Source: Arion vulgaris
Lineage: Eukaryota; Mollusca; Gastropoda; Stylommatophora; Arionidae
Direction: 5' to 3'
Length of the DNA stretch: 64,000 nt
Assembly: GCA_020796225.1 (NCBI GenBank)
Contig: CM036756.1
Span: 54,218,616-54,282,615, forward strand
Part shown: in pieces, positions 52,820-63,982 of the stretch
How positions within the stretch are numbered: position 1 is the first letter of the stretch
Layout: every line of letters starts with the position of its first letter
Notes under the pieces: generated by a model
Database searches by the model: none
What the model was told of the DNA's origin: nothing
The model's input: only the letters and a program-made list of their open reading frames with translations
Position numbers and translations under genes: made by a program

Positions 52820-55375
52820 CGCGCTCGTGTGTTGCTGGGACTCACAAGGGAGCAAACAATAGTAACACTGCAACCTACAAGGCATGTCGTAGGAGGCGAC
52901 TAAGGTAGGGATCAAGGGGAGGAAACAATAGTAACACTGCAACCTACAAGGCATGTCGTAGGAGGCGACTAAGGTAGGGACCTAGAGGAGCAAACAATAG
53001 TAACACTGCAACCTACAAGGCATGTCGTAGGAGGCGACTAAGGTAGGGACCTAGAGGAGCAAACAATAGTAACACTGCAACCTACAAGGCATGTCGTAGG
53101 AGGCGACTAAGGTAGGGACCAAGGGGAGCAAACAATAGTAACACTGCAACCTACAAGGCATGTCGTAGGAGGCGACTAAGGTAGGGACCTAGAGGAGCAA
53201 ACAATAGTAACACTGCAACCTACAAGGCATGTCGTAGGAGGCGACTAATGTAGGGACCTAGGAAGCAAACAATAGTAACACTGCAACCTACAAGGCATGT
53301 CGTAGGAGGCGACTAATGTAGGGACCTAGGAAGCAAACAATAGTAACACTGCAACCTACAAGGCATGTCGTAGGAGGCGACTAATGTAGGGACCAAGGGG
53401 AGGAAACAATAGTAACACTGCAACCTACAAGGCATGTCGTAGGAGGCGACTAAGGTAGGGACCAAGGGGAGGAAACAATAGTAACACTGCAACCTACAAG
53501 GCATGTCGTAGGAGGCGACTAAGGTAGGGACCTAGAGGAGCAAACAATAGTAACACTGCAACCTACAAGGCATGTCGTAGGAGGCGACTAAGGTAGGGAC
53601 CTAGAGGAGCAAACAATAGTAACACTGCAACCTACAAGGCATGTCGTAGGAGGCGACTAAGGTAGGGACCTAGGGGAGGAAACAATAGTAACACTGCAAC
53701 CTACAAGGCATGTCGTAGGAGGCGACTAAGGTAGGGACCTAGAGGAGCAAACAATAGTAACACTGCAACCTACAAGGCATGTCGTAGGAGGCGACTAAGG
53801 TAGGGACCTAGAGGAGCAAACAATAGTAACACTGCAACCTACAAGGCATGTCGTAGGAGGCGACTAAGGTAGGGACCTAGAGGAGCAAACAATAGTAACA
53901 CTGCAACCTACAAGGCATGTCGTAGGAGGCGACTAAGGTAGGGACCTAGGGGAGGAAACAATAGTAACACTGCAACCTACAAGGCATGTCGTAGGAGGCG
54001 ACTAAGGTAGGGACCTAGAGGAGCAAACAATAGTAACACTGCAACCTACAAGGCATGTCGTAGGAGGCGACTAATGTAGGGACCTAGGAAGCAAACAATA
54101 GTAACACTGCAACCTACAAGGCATGTCGTAGGAGGCGACTAAGGTAGGGACCAAGGGGAGGAAACAATAGTAACACTGCAACCTACAAGGCATGTCGTAG
54201 GAGGCGACTAAGGTAGGGACCAAGGGAGCAAACAATAGTAACACTGCAACCTACAAGGCATGTCGTAGGAGGCGACTAAGGTAGGGACCTAGAGGAGCAA
54301 ACAATAGTAACACTGCAACCTACAAGGCATGTCGTAGGAGGCGACTAATGTAGGGACCTAGGAAGCAAACAATAGTAACACTGCAACCTACAAGGCATGT
54401 CGTAGGAGGCGACTAAGGTAGGGATCAAGGGGAGGAAACAATAGTAACACTGCAACCTACAAGGCATGTCGTAGGAGGCGACTAAGGTAGGGACCTAGAG
54501 GAGCAAACAATAGTAACACTGCAACCTACAAGGCATGTCGTAGGAGGCGACTAAGGTAGGGACCTAGAGGAGCAAACAATAGTAACACTGCAACCTACAA
54601 GGCATGTCGTAGGAGGCGACTAAGGTAGGGACCTAGAGGAGCAAACAATAGTAACACTGCAACCTACAAGGCATGTCGTAGGAGGCGACTAAGGTAGGGA
54701 CCTAGGAAGCAAACAATAGTAACACTGCAACCTACAAGGCATGTCGTAGGAGGCGACTAAGGTAGGGATCAAGGGGAGGAAACAATAGTAACACTGCAAC
54801 CTACAAGGCATGTCGTAGGAGGCGACTAAGGTAGGGACCTAGAGGAGCAAACAATAGTAACACTGCAACCTACAAGGCATGTCGTAGGAGGCGACTAAGG
54901 TAGGACCAAGGAGGAAACAATAGTAACACTGCAACCTACAAGGCATGTCGTAGGAGGCGACTAAGGTAGGGACCTAGGAAGCAAACAATAGTAACACTGC
55001 AACCTACAAGGCATGTCGTAGGAGGCGACTAAGGTAGGGACCTAGGAAGCAAACAATAGTAACACTGCAACCTACAAGGCATGTCGTAGGAGGCGACTAA
55101 GGTAGGGACCTAGGGGAAACAAACAATAGTAACACTGCAACCTACAAGGCATGTCGTAGGAGGCGACTAATGTAGGGACCTAGAGGAGCAAACAATAGTA
55201 ACACTGCAACCTACAAGGCATGTCGTAGGAGGCGACTAAGGTAGGGACCTAGGGAGCAAACAATAGTAACACTGCAACCTACAAGGCATGTCGTAGGAGG
55301 CGACTAAGGTAGGGACCAGTGTAGCTACCTAGTAAATAAAAAGCGTCGTAAAAAAATCGAATGTGCGACTTGGAT
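52820..55375 (+). repeat. Minisatellite, 69-bp unit, about 36 copies, grown inside an S3 SINE
   Basis: Unit ggagcaaacaatagtaacac, tgcaacctacaaggcatgtc, gtaggaggcgactaaggtag, ggacctaga. Before the array stands the S3 5' part ('gttgctgggactcacaaggg') and after it the next S3 segment ('tagctacctagtaaataaaa' plus 'agcgtcg', 55321-55352), which in the simple copy at 8745-8840 follow a single unit. Spacer ends vary (ctagag, caaggg, ctaggaa) in a mixed order. Confidence 0.96.
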
Positions 55376-55473
55376 CCACTATATCCCAACTCATGTGAAG
55401 TGTTTATAAAGTAGTTAATAAAGTAATAAATTAGTTAATAAAGTAATACTCTCTTGTCTTTCGAGTCTTCTTT

Positions 55474-56060
55474 TTTCATTTGCATGCAAGGAATTCAGGT
55501 GTGGTCTTGGTACCGCATATGCCACATCTGGCTGATTTTTGCATGAAGGCTTGTTTTTCTTATCACCAATGTCCTTCGTAATTCTTCTTCGAACGTTCCA
55601 TATCGACCACTTGTTAAATCACTCTGTGATTTGTATGTGATCTGAGTCTAAGAGCGATTGTACGTTGTGTCAGTTATGCGTCTACATGTAGGCTAGCACA
55701 TCCAATTTCTGCGATTTTTTTATTTACTAGGTAGCTTCCTATGCCTTTACCTTTGTAGCCTTTTACGACATGCCTTGTAGGTCGCAGTCTTACTATTCTT
55801 TGCTCCCTTTGCAAGCCCTTGCCAACACACAAACGCTTAGCAATTCAGGCAAACCTTACTCTGACACTACAAAAGTGTTTCTAATTTAGATCCACAGTAA
55901 GCACGGCCTACTCTATAATATATAAATATATAAATATAGTAGGTCGTGAGTAAAGGATCAGAGTTTTCTGTAGCCCAACAGTGTACCACGTGCACACCGA
56001 TAAATTATGGTCCATGCTTGTCTCGAGCCTCGGAATTTCCACGGGTGGTGAGTAGCGCAG
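55474..56060. repeat. Dispersed repeat shared with 1682-2410, containing an S3 SINE
   Basis: 'ctgatttttgcatgaaggct' (55531), 'agtaaaggatcagagttttc' (55947) and 'ggaatttccacgg' (56031) match the 1.7-2.4 kb element. A minus-strand S3 copy (55583-55835) interrupts it. Confidence 0.55.
55583..55835 (-). mobile_element. S3 SINE
   Basis: Tail complement 'cttcttcgaacgttccatat', body complement 'gtatgtgatctgagtctaag' and 'tttttttatttactaggtag', 5' end complement 'ggtcgcagtcttactattct' and 'gctccctttgcaagccc'. Confidence 0.78.
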
Positions 56061-56114
56061 GGTATTATCAACTTTACAATCGGCGACCCCATCTTTTCAG
56101 TCTGATTGCCATTT

Positions 56115-57790
56115 CATATGATGTTCCACTAGAGTTATCTAACAAAATCATACGATGTTCCACTAGAGTTATCTAACAAAATCATGTGATGTTCCACTAG
56201 AGTTATCTAACAAAATCATGTGATGTTCCACTAGAGTTATCTAACAAAATCATACGATGTTCCACTAGAGTTATCTAACAAAATCATATGATGTTCCACT
56301 AGAGTTATCTAACAAAATCATGTGATGTTCCACTAGAGTTATCTAACAAAATCATATGATGTTCCACTAGAGTTATCTAACAAAATCATATGATGTTCCA
56401 CTAGAGTTATCTAACAAAATCATATGATGTTCCACTAGAGTTATCTAACAAAATCAGATGATGTTCCACTAGAGTTATCTAACAAAATCATGTGATGTTC
56501 CACTAGAGTTATCTAACAAAATCATATGATGTTCCACTAGAGTTATCTAACAAAATCATGTGATGTTCCACTAGAGTTATCTAACAAAATCATACGATGT
56601 TCCACTAGAGTTATCTAACAAAATCATATGATGTTCCACTAGAGTTATCTAACAAAATCATGTGATGTTCCACTAGAGTTATCTAACAAAATCATATGAT
56701 GTTCCACTAGAGTTATCTAACAAAATCATATGATGTTCCACTAGAGTTATCTAACAAAATCATATGATGTTCCACTAGAGTTATCTAACAAAATCATATG
56801 ATGTTCCACTAGAGTTATCTAACAAAATCATGTGATGTTCCACTAGAGTTATCTAACAAAATCATATGATGTTCCACTAGAGTTATCTAACAAAATCATG
56901 TGATGTTCCACTAGAGTTATCTAACAAAATCATGTGATGTTCCACTAGAGTTATCTAACAAAATCATATGATGTTCCACTAGAGTTATCTAACAAAATCA
57001 TGTGATGTTCCACTAGAGTTATCTAACAAAATCATGTGATGTTCCACTAGAGTTATCTAACAAAATCATGTGATGTTCCACTAGAGTTATCTAACAAAAT
57101 CATGTGATGTTCCACTAGAGTTATCTAACAAAATCATGTGATGTTCCACTAGAGTTATCTAACAAAATCATGTGATGTTCCACTAGAGTTATCTAACAAA
57201 ATCATGTGATGTTCCACTAGAGTTATCTAACAAAATCATGTGATGTTCCACTAGAGTTATCTAACAAAATCATATGATGTTTCACTAGAGTTATCTAACA
57301 AAATCATATGATGTTCCACTAGAGTTATCTAACAAAATCATGTGATGTTCCACTAGAGTTATCTAACAAAATCATGTGATGTTCCACTAGAGTTATCTAA
57401 CAAAATCATGTGATGTTCCACTAGAGTTATCTAACAAAATCATGTGATGTTCCACTAGAGTTATCTAACAAAATCATGTGATGTTCCACTAGAGTTATCT
57501 AACAAAATCATATGATGTTCCCTAGAGTTATCTAACAAAATCATGTGATGTTCCACTAGAGTTATCTAACAAAATCATGTGATGTTCCACTAGAGTTATC
57601 TAACAAAATCATGTGATGTTCCACTAGAGTTATCTAACAAAATCATATGATGTTCCACTAGAGTTATCTAACAAAATCATATGATGTTCCACTAGAGTTA
57701 TCTAACAAAATTATGTGATGTTCCACTAGAGTTATCTAACAAAATCATATGATGTTCCACTAGAGTTATCTAACAAAATCATGTGATGTT
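56115..57790. repeat. Minisatellite, 34-bp unit, about 49 copies
   Basis: Unit atgtgatgttccactagagt plus tatctaacaaaatc. Almost the only variable site is atgtg/atatg/atacg; one copy lacks a base (cctagag at 57520). Confidence 0.98.
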
Positions 57791-57949
57791 TAAACATAAA
57801 TGGATACAGAACGCGATAAATTAGATGACAAAAGCCAATGATCAACAATGAACCAGAACTGACCACAACAATACTAAACTAGTAGCAATTGAGGATAGAA
57901 AGCAAACTCGATCACAAAATATGCCTGCCTTATAGGAAGTCTGAACTTC

Positions 57950-58045
57950 TTCGTTTCTTTTGTATCCTTTTAGTTGAAACATCGCTGTATATTGTTTCTT
58001 GTAAAACTACAGTGCTTTCTTTATGTGCTTGTCAAAGTCACATCA
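57950..58045 (+). repeat. Diverged PLE 3'-end-like fragment
   Basis: 'gttgaaacatcgctgtatat' and 'cttgtaaaactacagtgctt' parallel 'tcgaaacgttgctgtttatc' and 'ttgtaaaactgtagtacttt' at 52660-52715. Confidence 0.4.
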
Positions 58046-58079
58046 ATCTCATGTTTACAAATAATAACTTGGGACAAAG

Positions 58080-58215
58080 AGATTGATTAATCAACATCGA
58101 ACTGGCGTGTTGTGTCGCTGGACGCTGCTGGATTTGCTGAGGAGGAGATCGGAGCACCTATGGACATGTCCGAGTGCTATGATGATAGTCCTCATATAAC
58201 TGATAACTGATAACT
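58080..58215 (+). repeat. LINE 3' end (second-family tail)
   Basis: 'caacatcgaactggcgtgtt', 'ggacgctgctggatttgctg' and 'atgatgatagtcctcatata' match 61797-61910, and the copy ends (actgata)n. Confidence 0.75.
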
Positions 58216-58234
58216 TGGGACAAAAGGAGAAGCT

Positions 58235-58835
58235 TCATTGTAAACAGGGTAAGAGAGAGATACACATGTGTAACTGTTCATTGTAAACAAGGTAAGAGAG
58301 AGTTACACATGTGTAACTGTTCATTGTAAACAGGGTAAGAGAGAGATACACATGTGTAACTGTTCATTGTAAACAGGGTAAGAGAGAGATACACATGTGT
58401 AACTGTTCATTGTAAACAAGGTAAGAGAGAGATACACATGTGTAACTGTTCATTGTAAACAGGGTAAGAGAGAGATACACATGTGTAACTGTTCATTGTA
58501 AACAGGGTAAGAGAGAGATACACATGTGTAACTGTTCATTGTAAACAAGGTAAGAGAGAGATACACATGTGTAACTGTTCATTGTAAACAAGGTAAGAGC
58601 GAGATACACATGTGTAACTATTCATTGTAAACAAGGTAAGAGAGAGATACACATGTGTAACTGTTCATTGTAAACAAGGTAAGAGAGAGTTACACATGTG
58701 TAACTGTTCATTGTAAACAAGGTAAGAGAGAGATACACATGTGTAACTGTTCATTGTAAACAGGGTAAGAGCGAGATACACATGTGTAACTGTTCATTGT
58801 AAACAGGATAAGAGCGAGATACACATGTGTAACTG
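58235..58835. repeat. Minisatellite, 43-bp unit, about 14 copies
   Basis: Unit tgttcattgtaaacagggta plus agagagagatacacatgtgtaac (split for length). Contains the perfect palindrome tacacatgtgta; in copies with 'gagagtt' it extends to 16 bases, gttacacatgtgtaac. Confidence 0.97.
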
Positions 58836-59091
58836 TTTATGTTTGTCGCTTCACAAGTCAATATTTAGAATATGTTTGCAAGTTACACAAGCGATAATCG
58901 TATTTGTCTATCGTTCCTGCACGTGTCTTGTTCGATAACATATAATCGACACCACGTGCACAAAACTATATTTAATACAGCATGCTCTAAAATATGCAAC
59001 CTGTTAGTAACTCAATATTTGTATCCATTTGTAAAATTGGGCATATGCCAATTTGTCAAATCTTGCCTTTAAGTAGGGGTGGGAGCTTCCC

Positions 59092-59200
59092 TCTTCTTAG
59101 AACACCTCATATCGACCAGTTGCTAAACCACTATTTGTGATATGTATGTGATCCGAGCCTAAGAGTTATTTTACGATGTGCTAGTAATGCGACTACAAGT
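59092..59200 (-). mobile_element. S3 SINE 3' part
   Basis: 'cctcatatcgaccagttgct', 'gtatgtgatccgagcctaag' and 'tgcgactacaagtaagccag' are the complement of the S3 3' half. Confidence 0.65.
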
Positions 59201-59570
59201 AAGCCAGCCGCCCGAGTGGTTACCGGGGCCCAAATTTGGGGTATAAAGAATAGAACCACTGTTACCTGCCACGCATGTTGTAAGAGGCGTCTGATGAGGT
59301 TTAGCTGAAATCGGATGCACATGTCCTAAACATGTAGAAGTCTATGCGTTTAGGGGCCTACAAGCACCAAAGCAGTCCCCAGAGCACATCCTGCAAGACT
59401 GCCCTAGTCTGAGTAGTGAGAGATTGGAGATCTAGCTAACAGAAACAACACTACAAGACAAACTATGGGGAACCGGTGAAGACCTCAAGCGCACCGCCCT
59501 GTTTATGACACATACCGGAGTAGTCGCATAGCAAAAGTTGAACGCAGAAGAAGAAGAAGAAGAAGAAGGG
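59201..59570 (+). mobile_element. S3 head fused to a LINE 3' tail
   Basis: 'cgcccgagtggttaccgggg' head and 'ctgttacctgccacgcatgt' run into a LINE ORF2 tail: SPEHILQDCPSL, LQDKLWGTGEDLKRTALF, stop at about 59531, then (gaa)n. The same head-to-LINE-tail order occurs in reverse at 61042-60515. Confidence 0.65.
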
Positions 59571-59885
59571 ACCTACCAAACTAATGTGTAACGTATACAC
59601 GCTCTTGTCAAAGATCAAACATATCACAAAGAGTAGATTAAAATTGGTGGTAAAGAACTAACACAAAGAAGAAGAAGAAGAAGAAGAAGAAGGGACCTAC
59701 CAAACTAATGTGCAACGTATACACGTTCTTGTCAAAGATCAAACATATCACAAAGAGTAGATTAAAATTGGTGGTCAAGAACGAACGCAAAGAAGAAGAA
59801 GAAGAAGAAGAAGGGACCTACCAAACTAATGTGTAACGTATACACGTTCTTGTACAAAGATCAAACATATCACAAAGAGTAGATT
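59552..59885. repeat. Large tandem repeat, about 115-120 bp unit, 3 copies
   Basis: Unit (gaa)n, then 'gggacctaccaaactaatgt', 'acgtatacacgttcttgtca' and 'aagatcaaacatatcaca'. The GAA tail of the neighbouring LINE has been taken into the unit. Confidence 0.93.
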
Positions 59886-60245
59886 AAAATTGGTTGTAAA
59901 GATCAAACATATCACAAAGAGTAGATTAAAATTGATGGTAAAGATCAAACATATCACAAAGAGTAGATTAAAATTGATGTCAAAGATCAAACATATCACA
60001 AAGAGTAGATTAAAATTGATGGTAAAGATCAAACATATCACAAAGAGTAGATTAAAATTGATGGCAAAGATCAAACATATCACAAAGAGTAGATTAAAAT
60101 TGATGGTAAAGATCAAACATATCACAAAGAGTAGATTAAAATTGATGGTAAAGATCAAACATATCACAAAGAGTAGATTAAAATTGGTGGTAAAGATCAA
60201 ACATATCACAAAGAGTAGATTAAAATTGGTGGTAAAGAACGAACA
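59886..60245. repeat. Minisatellite, 42-bp unit, about 8 copies
   Basis: Unit aagatcaaacatatcacaaa plus gagtagattaaaattgatgg ta; it is the last third of the preceding 115-120 bp unit, now repeated alone. Period of 14 codons gives frames on both strands. Confidence 0.95.
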
Positions 60246-60254
60246 CAAAGAAGA

Positions 60255-60395
60255 AGAATAGGCCAGCACATCCGATTTCTGCGACGCTTTTTATTTACTA
60301 GGGTAGTTTCCCTACGCCCCTACCTTAGTCGCCTACTACGACATACCTTGTAGGTCGCAGTTACTATTCTTTGCTCCTATGAGGACCCCGGCTAC
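60255..60395 (-). mobile_element. S3 SINE, 5' part only
   Basis: 'cgacgctttttatttactag' and 'cctaccttagtcgcctacta', 'ttgtaggtcgcagttactat' on the plus strand are the complement of the S3 5' half; it lacks the GAA-tailed 3' half. Confidence 0.7.
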
Positions 60396-60514
60396 ACACA
60401 GGCGAAATACAGATCAAAACACGAAAAATGTTTTACAAGGTACAACAATTAAATGAGTCCTTCCCTTCCGCCCTTCCGCCCGCTTGAAATATTGTATATA
60501 TATTCAACGTTGTC

Positions 60515-61042
60515 TTTTTCTTCTTCTTCTTCGTTCTCACTAGGTTGGGATTTCGGATTTTCTAATAAAGGCAGCCATCTGCCTCAGATTATCAGCCACG
60601 CCATACAGTTTGTCTTGGACACTAGTGTAAGTGGGCCACCTCTTTCTTCTCAAGTTTGCATACTGGGGGCAGTTCTGTAGGATATAATTCCTATGATTTC
60701 TGCTTCCCGTTTGTGCTGACCTCTTCCGCAGTAAGTTTTGGCCACCCTCGTGATGGTAGTTCTGACATTCTTACTGCGTGGCTAAATCTCTGAGGCAGAT
60801 TGGCAACCGTAGAATCCTTTATCCCATTCCTAATTGTGAGGGGTCGTTGCACCATGTTATGCGCCTTACGGCCTGGTGCATCCGTTTTCTGCAAGCATTT
60901 GTTTCGGGTTAGCATTCCCTAGCGGACACATGCATCCGATCTCATCCAGACCTCCTTAGTCGCCTCTTACGAAATGCATGGCAGGTAACAGTGGTTCTAT
61001 TCTTTACACCCCACATTTGGGCCCGGTAACCACTCGGGCGAC
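60515..61042 (-). mobile_element. S3 head joined to a LINE 3' tail
   Basis: Minus strand from 61042: 'cgcccgagtggttaccgggc', 'gccatgcatttcgtaagagg', then unknown sequence with a 75-residue frame, then the LINE tail CPQYANLRRKRWPTYTS, DKLYGVADNLRQMAAFIRKS, stop, and (gaa)n near 60515-60535. Either a long SINE that captured a LINE 3' end or two overlapping insertions. Confidence 0.6.
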
Positions 61043-61334
61043 GTTGTCTTTTTAAATCAGTCAAAAAGTCTCTGACCAAGCAAAGCATACAAATATCATG
61101 ATTGTGATACGTTTCCACGTTCGTTTACCGACTGAGTTTTCTATTTCGTCAATCTTCTTATTACTTTATATTCATGAAATGAAAATCGTGGCATATCCTT
61201 TACAGGACCTAGTCATCAACCTAAACGAGTCGCTGATTTTCTAGGCACTGCTTATACGTTCAGTAGTTTGCCATTGCTTTCTGAACAGTGAGGTCTATTT
61301 TTACAGTTAGTAAAAATCCCACGGAAAAAATTTG
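61043..61334. other. No gene recognised
   Basis: AT-rich spacer, nothing seen. Confidence 0.5.
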
Positions 61335-61425
61335 CTTCCAAACTGCCTGCCGCGGTGTTTGAACCAGGTACGCTTGGGTTGTGATCGAGCTCACTAGTGC
61401 TTCAGCTACAGACGCTGACCCTTAT
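61335..61425 (-). repeat. tRNA-like fragment
   Basis: The minus strand shows 'tgtagctgaagcactagtga' (A-box-like) and 'cctggttcaaacaccgcgg' (B-box-like) about 45 bp apart. No full cloverleaf; probably a SINE head. Confidence 0.4.
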
Positions 61426-61549
61426 ATTTATAGCTTGCTATATAACTTAAGATAGAAAAATCGATTGAGTGTGCTGTACATAGTATAACTGCCGTGTGCA
61501 ATGACATAAGTCATGGTCACCGAATTAGAAATGATCAAGACCCCGCATT

Positions 61550-61920
61550 TTTGTCCCTGGGCACGCAGGAGTTAGGGGTAATGAACGAGCTAATAGATTG
61601 GCTGGCTTGGCTACAATATCAGAAGGAGCTGCCATGGATCGAAGTGACATTCTTCACGCATTGAGAGAGTCTTTCCGAACTGAGGAGTTTCAGGGCTGTG
61701 AATCCCACTCGCTGACCAGATTGAGAGAGATGGGTGTCAATTTTGGTGCAGCCCGATAAGAACGACATACTAAATATGCAAAGAGATTGAATAATCAACA
61801 TCGAACTGGCGTGTTGGGCCACTGGACGCTGCTGGATTTGCTGAGGCGGAGATTGGAGCACCTATGGACATGTCTGGAGTGCTATGATGATAGTCCTCAT
61901 ATAACTGATAACGGAAGACC
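61550..61920 (+). pseudogene. LINE RNase H end and 3' UTR
   Basis: From about 61558 the frame reads PGHAGVRGNERANRLAGLAT, SEGAAMDRSDILHALRESFR, SLTRLREMGVNFGAAR and a stop at about 61757. PGHAGVRGNERA is the catalytic His/Asp block of a LINE RNase H. The 3' UTR that follows ('caacatcgaactggcgtgtt' to 'cctcatataactgataac') recurs at 58080. 5' truncated just before PGHAG, like the nested insert in the duplication. Confidence 0.82.
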
Positions 61921-62039
61921 CCACTTCACTTCCAAGCAGTGTGGTCGCCGATATGGAAGTTGACTGATAACAAAATGCGCCAGTGACCAAGTGCCGTGGG
62001 AATTTTGTGGTTAGAGTTCAGATTGGCCAACAACTTCGA

Positions 62040-63325
62040 ATTAAGGTTGAGATCGCGAGAGAGAGAGAATTAAGGTTGAGATCGCGAGAGAGAGAATTAA
62101 GGTTGAGATCGAGAGAGAGAGAGAATTAAGGTTGAGATCGCAGAGAGAGAGAATTAAGGTTGAGATCCGAGAGAGAGAATTAAGGTTGAGATCGCGAGAG
62201 AGAGAATTAAGGTTGAGATCGCGAGAGAGAGAATTAAGGTTGAGATCGCGAGAGAGAGAGAGAATTAAGGTTGAGATCGCGAGAGAGAGAGAGAGAGAAT
62301 TAAGGTTGAGATCGCGAGAGAGAGAGAGAATTAAGGTTGAGATCGAGAGAGAGAATTAAGGTTGAGATCGAGAGAGAGAGAATTAAGGTTGAGATCGCAG
62401 AGAGAGAGAGAGAATTAAGGTTGAGATCTGAGAGAGAGAGAATTAAGGTTGAGATCGCGAGAGAATTAAGGTTGAGATCGGAGAGAGAAATTAAGGTTGA
62501 GATCGCGAGAGAGAGAATTAAGGTTGAGATCGCGAGAGAGAGAGAATTAAGGTTGAGATCGCGAGAGAGAATTAAGGTTGAAATCGCGAGAGAGAATTAA
62601 GGTTGAGATCGCGAGAGAGAGAGAATTAAGGTTGAGATCGCGAGAGAGAGAGAGAGAATTAAGGTTGAGATCGCGAGAGAGAGAGAGAGAATTAAGGTTG
62701 AGATCGCGAGAGAGAGAATTAAGGTTGAAATCGCGAGAGAGAATTAAGGTTGAGATCACGAGAGAGAGAGAATTAAGGTTGAGATCGAGAGAGAATTAAG
62801 GTTGAGATCGCGAGAGAGAGAATTAAGGTTGAGATCGAGAGAGAGAGAGAGAGAGAAATTAAGGTTGAGATCACGAGAGAGAGAGATTAAGGTTGAGATC
62901 AGAGAGAGAGAATTAAGGTTGAAATCGCGAGAGAGAGAATTAAGGTTGAGATCGCGAGAGAGAGAGAGAATTAAGGTTGAGATCGGAGAGAGGAATTAAG
63001 GATGAGATCGCGAGAGAGAGAATTAAGGTTGAAATCGCGAGAGAGAGAGAGAGAGAGAGAATTAAGGTTGAGATCACGAGAGAGAGAGAATTAAGGTTGA
63101 GATCGCGAGAGAGAGAGAATTAAGGTTGAGACCCGAGAGAATTAAGGTTGAAATCGGAGAGAGAGAGAGAGAATTAAGGTTGAGATCGCGAGAGAGAGAG
63201 AATTAAGGTTGAGATCGAGAGAGAGAGAGAGAATTAAGGTTGAGATCGCGAGAGAGAGAGAATTAAGGTTGAGATCGAGAGAGAATTAAGGTTGAGATCG
63301 CGAGAGAGAGAGAGAATTAAGGTTC
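62040..63325. repeat. GA-rich minisatellite, 26-32 bp unit, over 40 copies
   Basis: Unit gaattaaggttgagatcgcg plus a gagaga run of changing length. The run length varies from 4 to 18 bases between copies, so the open frames break often. Confidence 0.96.
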
Positions 63326-63329
63326 ACCC

Positions 63330-63581
63330 GAATGACAGAACTGGTAAATGGAAGAGACACTGATCATAGAGAAAGCAAGTCTTCACGCAAAGCTCAGACA
63401 TCATGAATACGCCTGAAGTCATAGCAGGCCAACAAAAAGGACACATCATCCAAGCAGTAACCATCGTAACAAGCATCACCATTGCAGTCTGGAGAAGAGG
63501 TTAGTGGTCTTCTACGATCATCAGACATTTTAGTCTGATTCCAGATTCTCTGCGATATATATGATTCAGGATTTCAGTTCC
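63330..63581. other. No gene recognised
   Basis: No motif or repeat found. Confidence 0.5.
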
Positions 63582-63982
63582 ATCTAGAACATGGGTTCCC
63601 AAAGTGGGGTACTCCCCCACAGTGGGCGCGGACGCCTTCCGGGGGCGATAGTGGTTCAGAAGCATTTGGGGGGAGTTTTTTTTCGTGATTTTGCGATTGA
63701 ATATTCATTAAAATTTGAAATCTTTATTTTAATTTATCTTATGCCCATCTTACACGATCCATTTTTTATCAATTTTCTATTTCATGTATATAATCATTTG
63801 AAAATTGACCATATATGACAGAAATATGTATCAATTTTCTATGTCAAAGTGAAAATAGAGCATGTATATATATGTGGGGGCGGCGTTGGCAAACTGTTAT
63901 AATGGGGATGAGGACGTTACAAAGGTTATGTCGTGGAAAGTGGGCGGTGGGCCGATAAAGTTTGGGAATCTATGATCTAGAA
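63582..63982. mobile_element. hAT-like MITE with 8-bp TSD
   Basis: Element 63590-63974. Left end catgggttcccaaagtgggg and right-end complement catagattcccaaactttat match at 12 of the first 14 bases. Identical 'atctagaa' at 63582-63589 and 63975-63982 is an 8-bp TSD. Ends built on (c/t)-TTCCCAAA and an 8-bp TSD are typical of hAT elements. The 385-bp interior is AT-rich without a transposase frame, so it is non-autonomous. Confidence 0.82.

Noticed and set aside
56115..57790. CRISPR array
   Set aside because: Repeats are contiguous without unique spacers, no cas genes, and the genome is eukaryotic.
58235..58835. CRISPR-like palindromic repeats
   Set aside because: The palindrome is inside a 43-bp tandem unit with no variable spacers.
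62132..62999. Arg/Glu-rich proteins
   Set aside because: GA-rich minisatellite with frame breaks at each run-length change.
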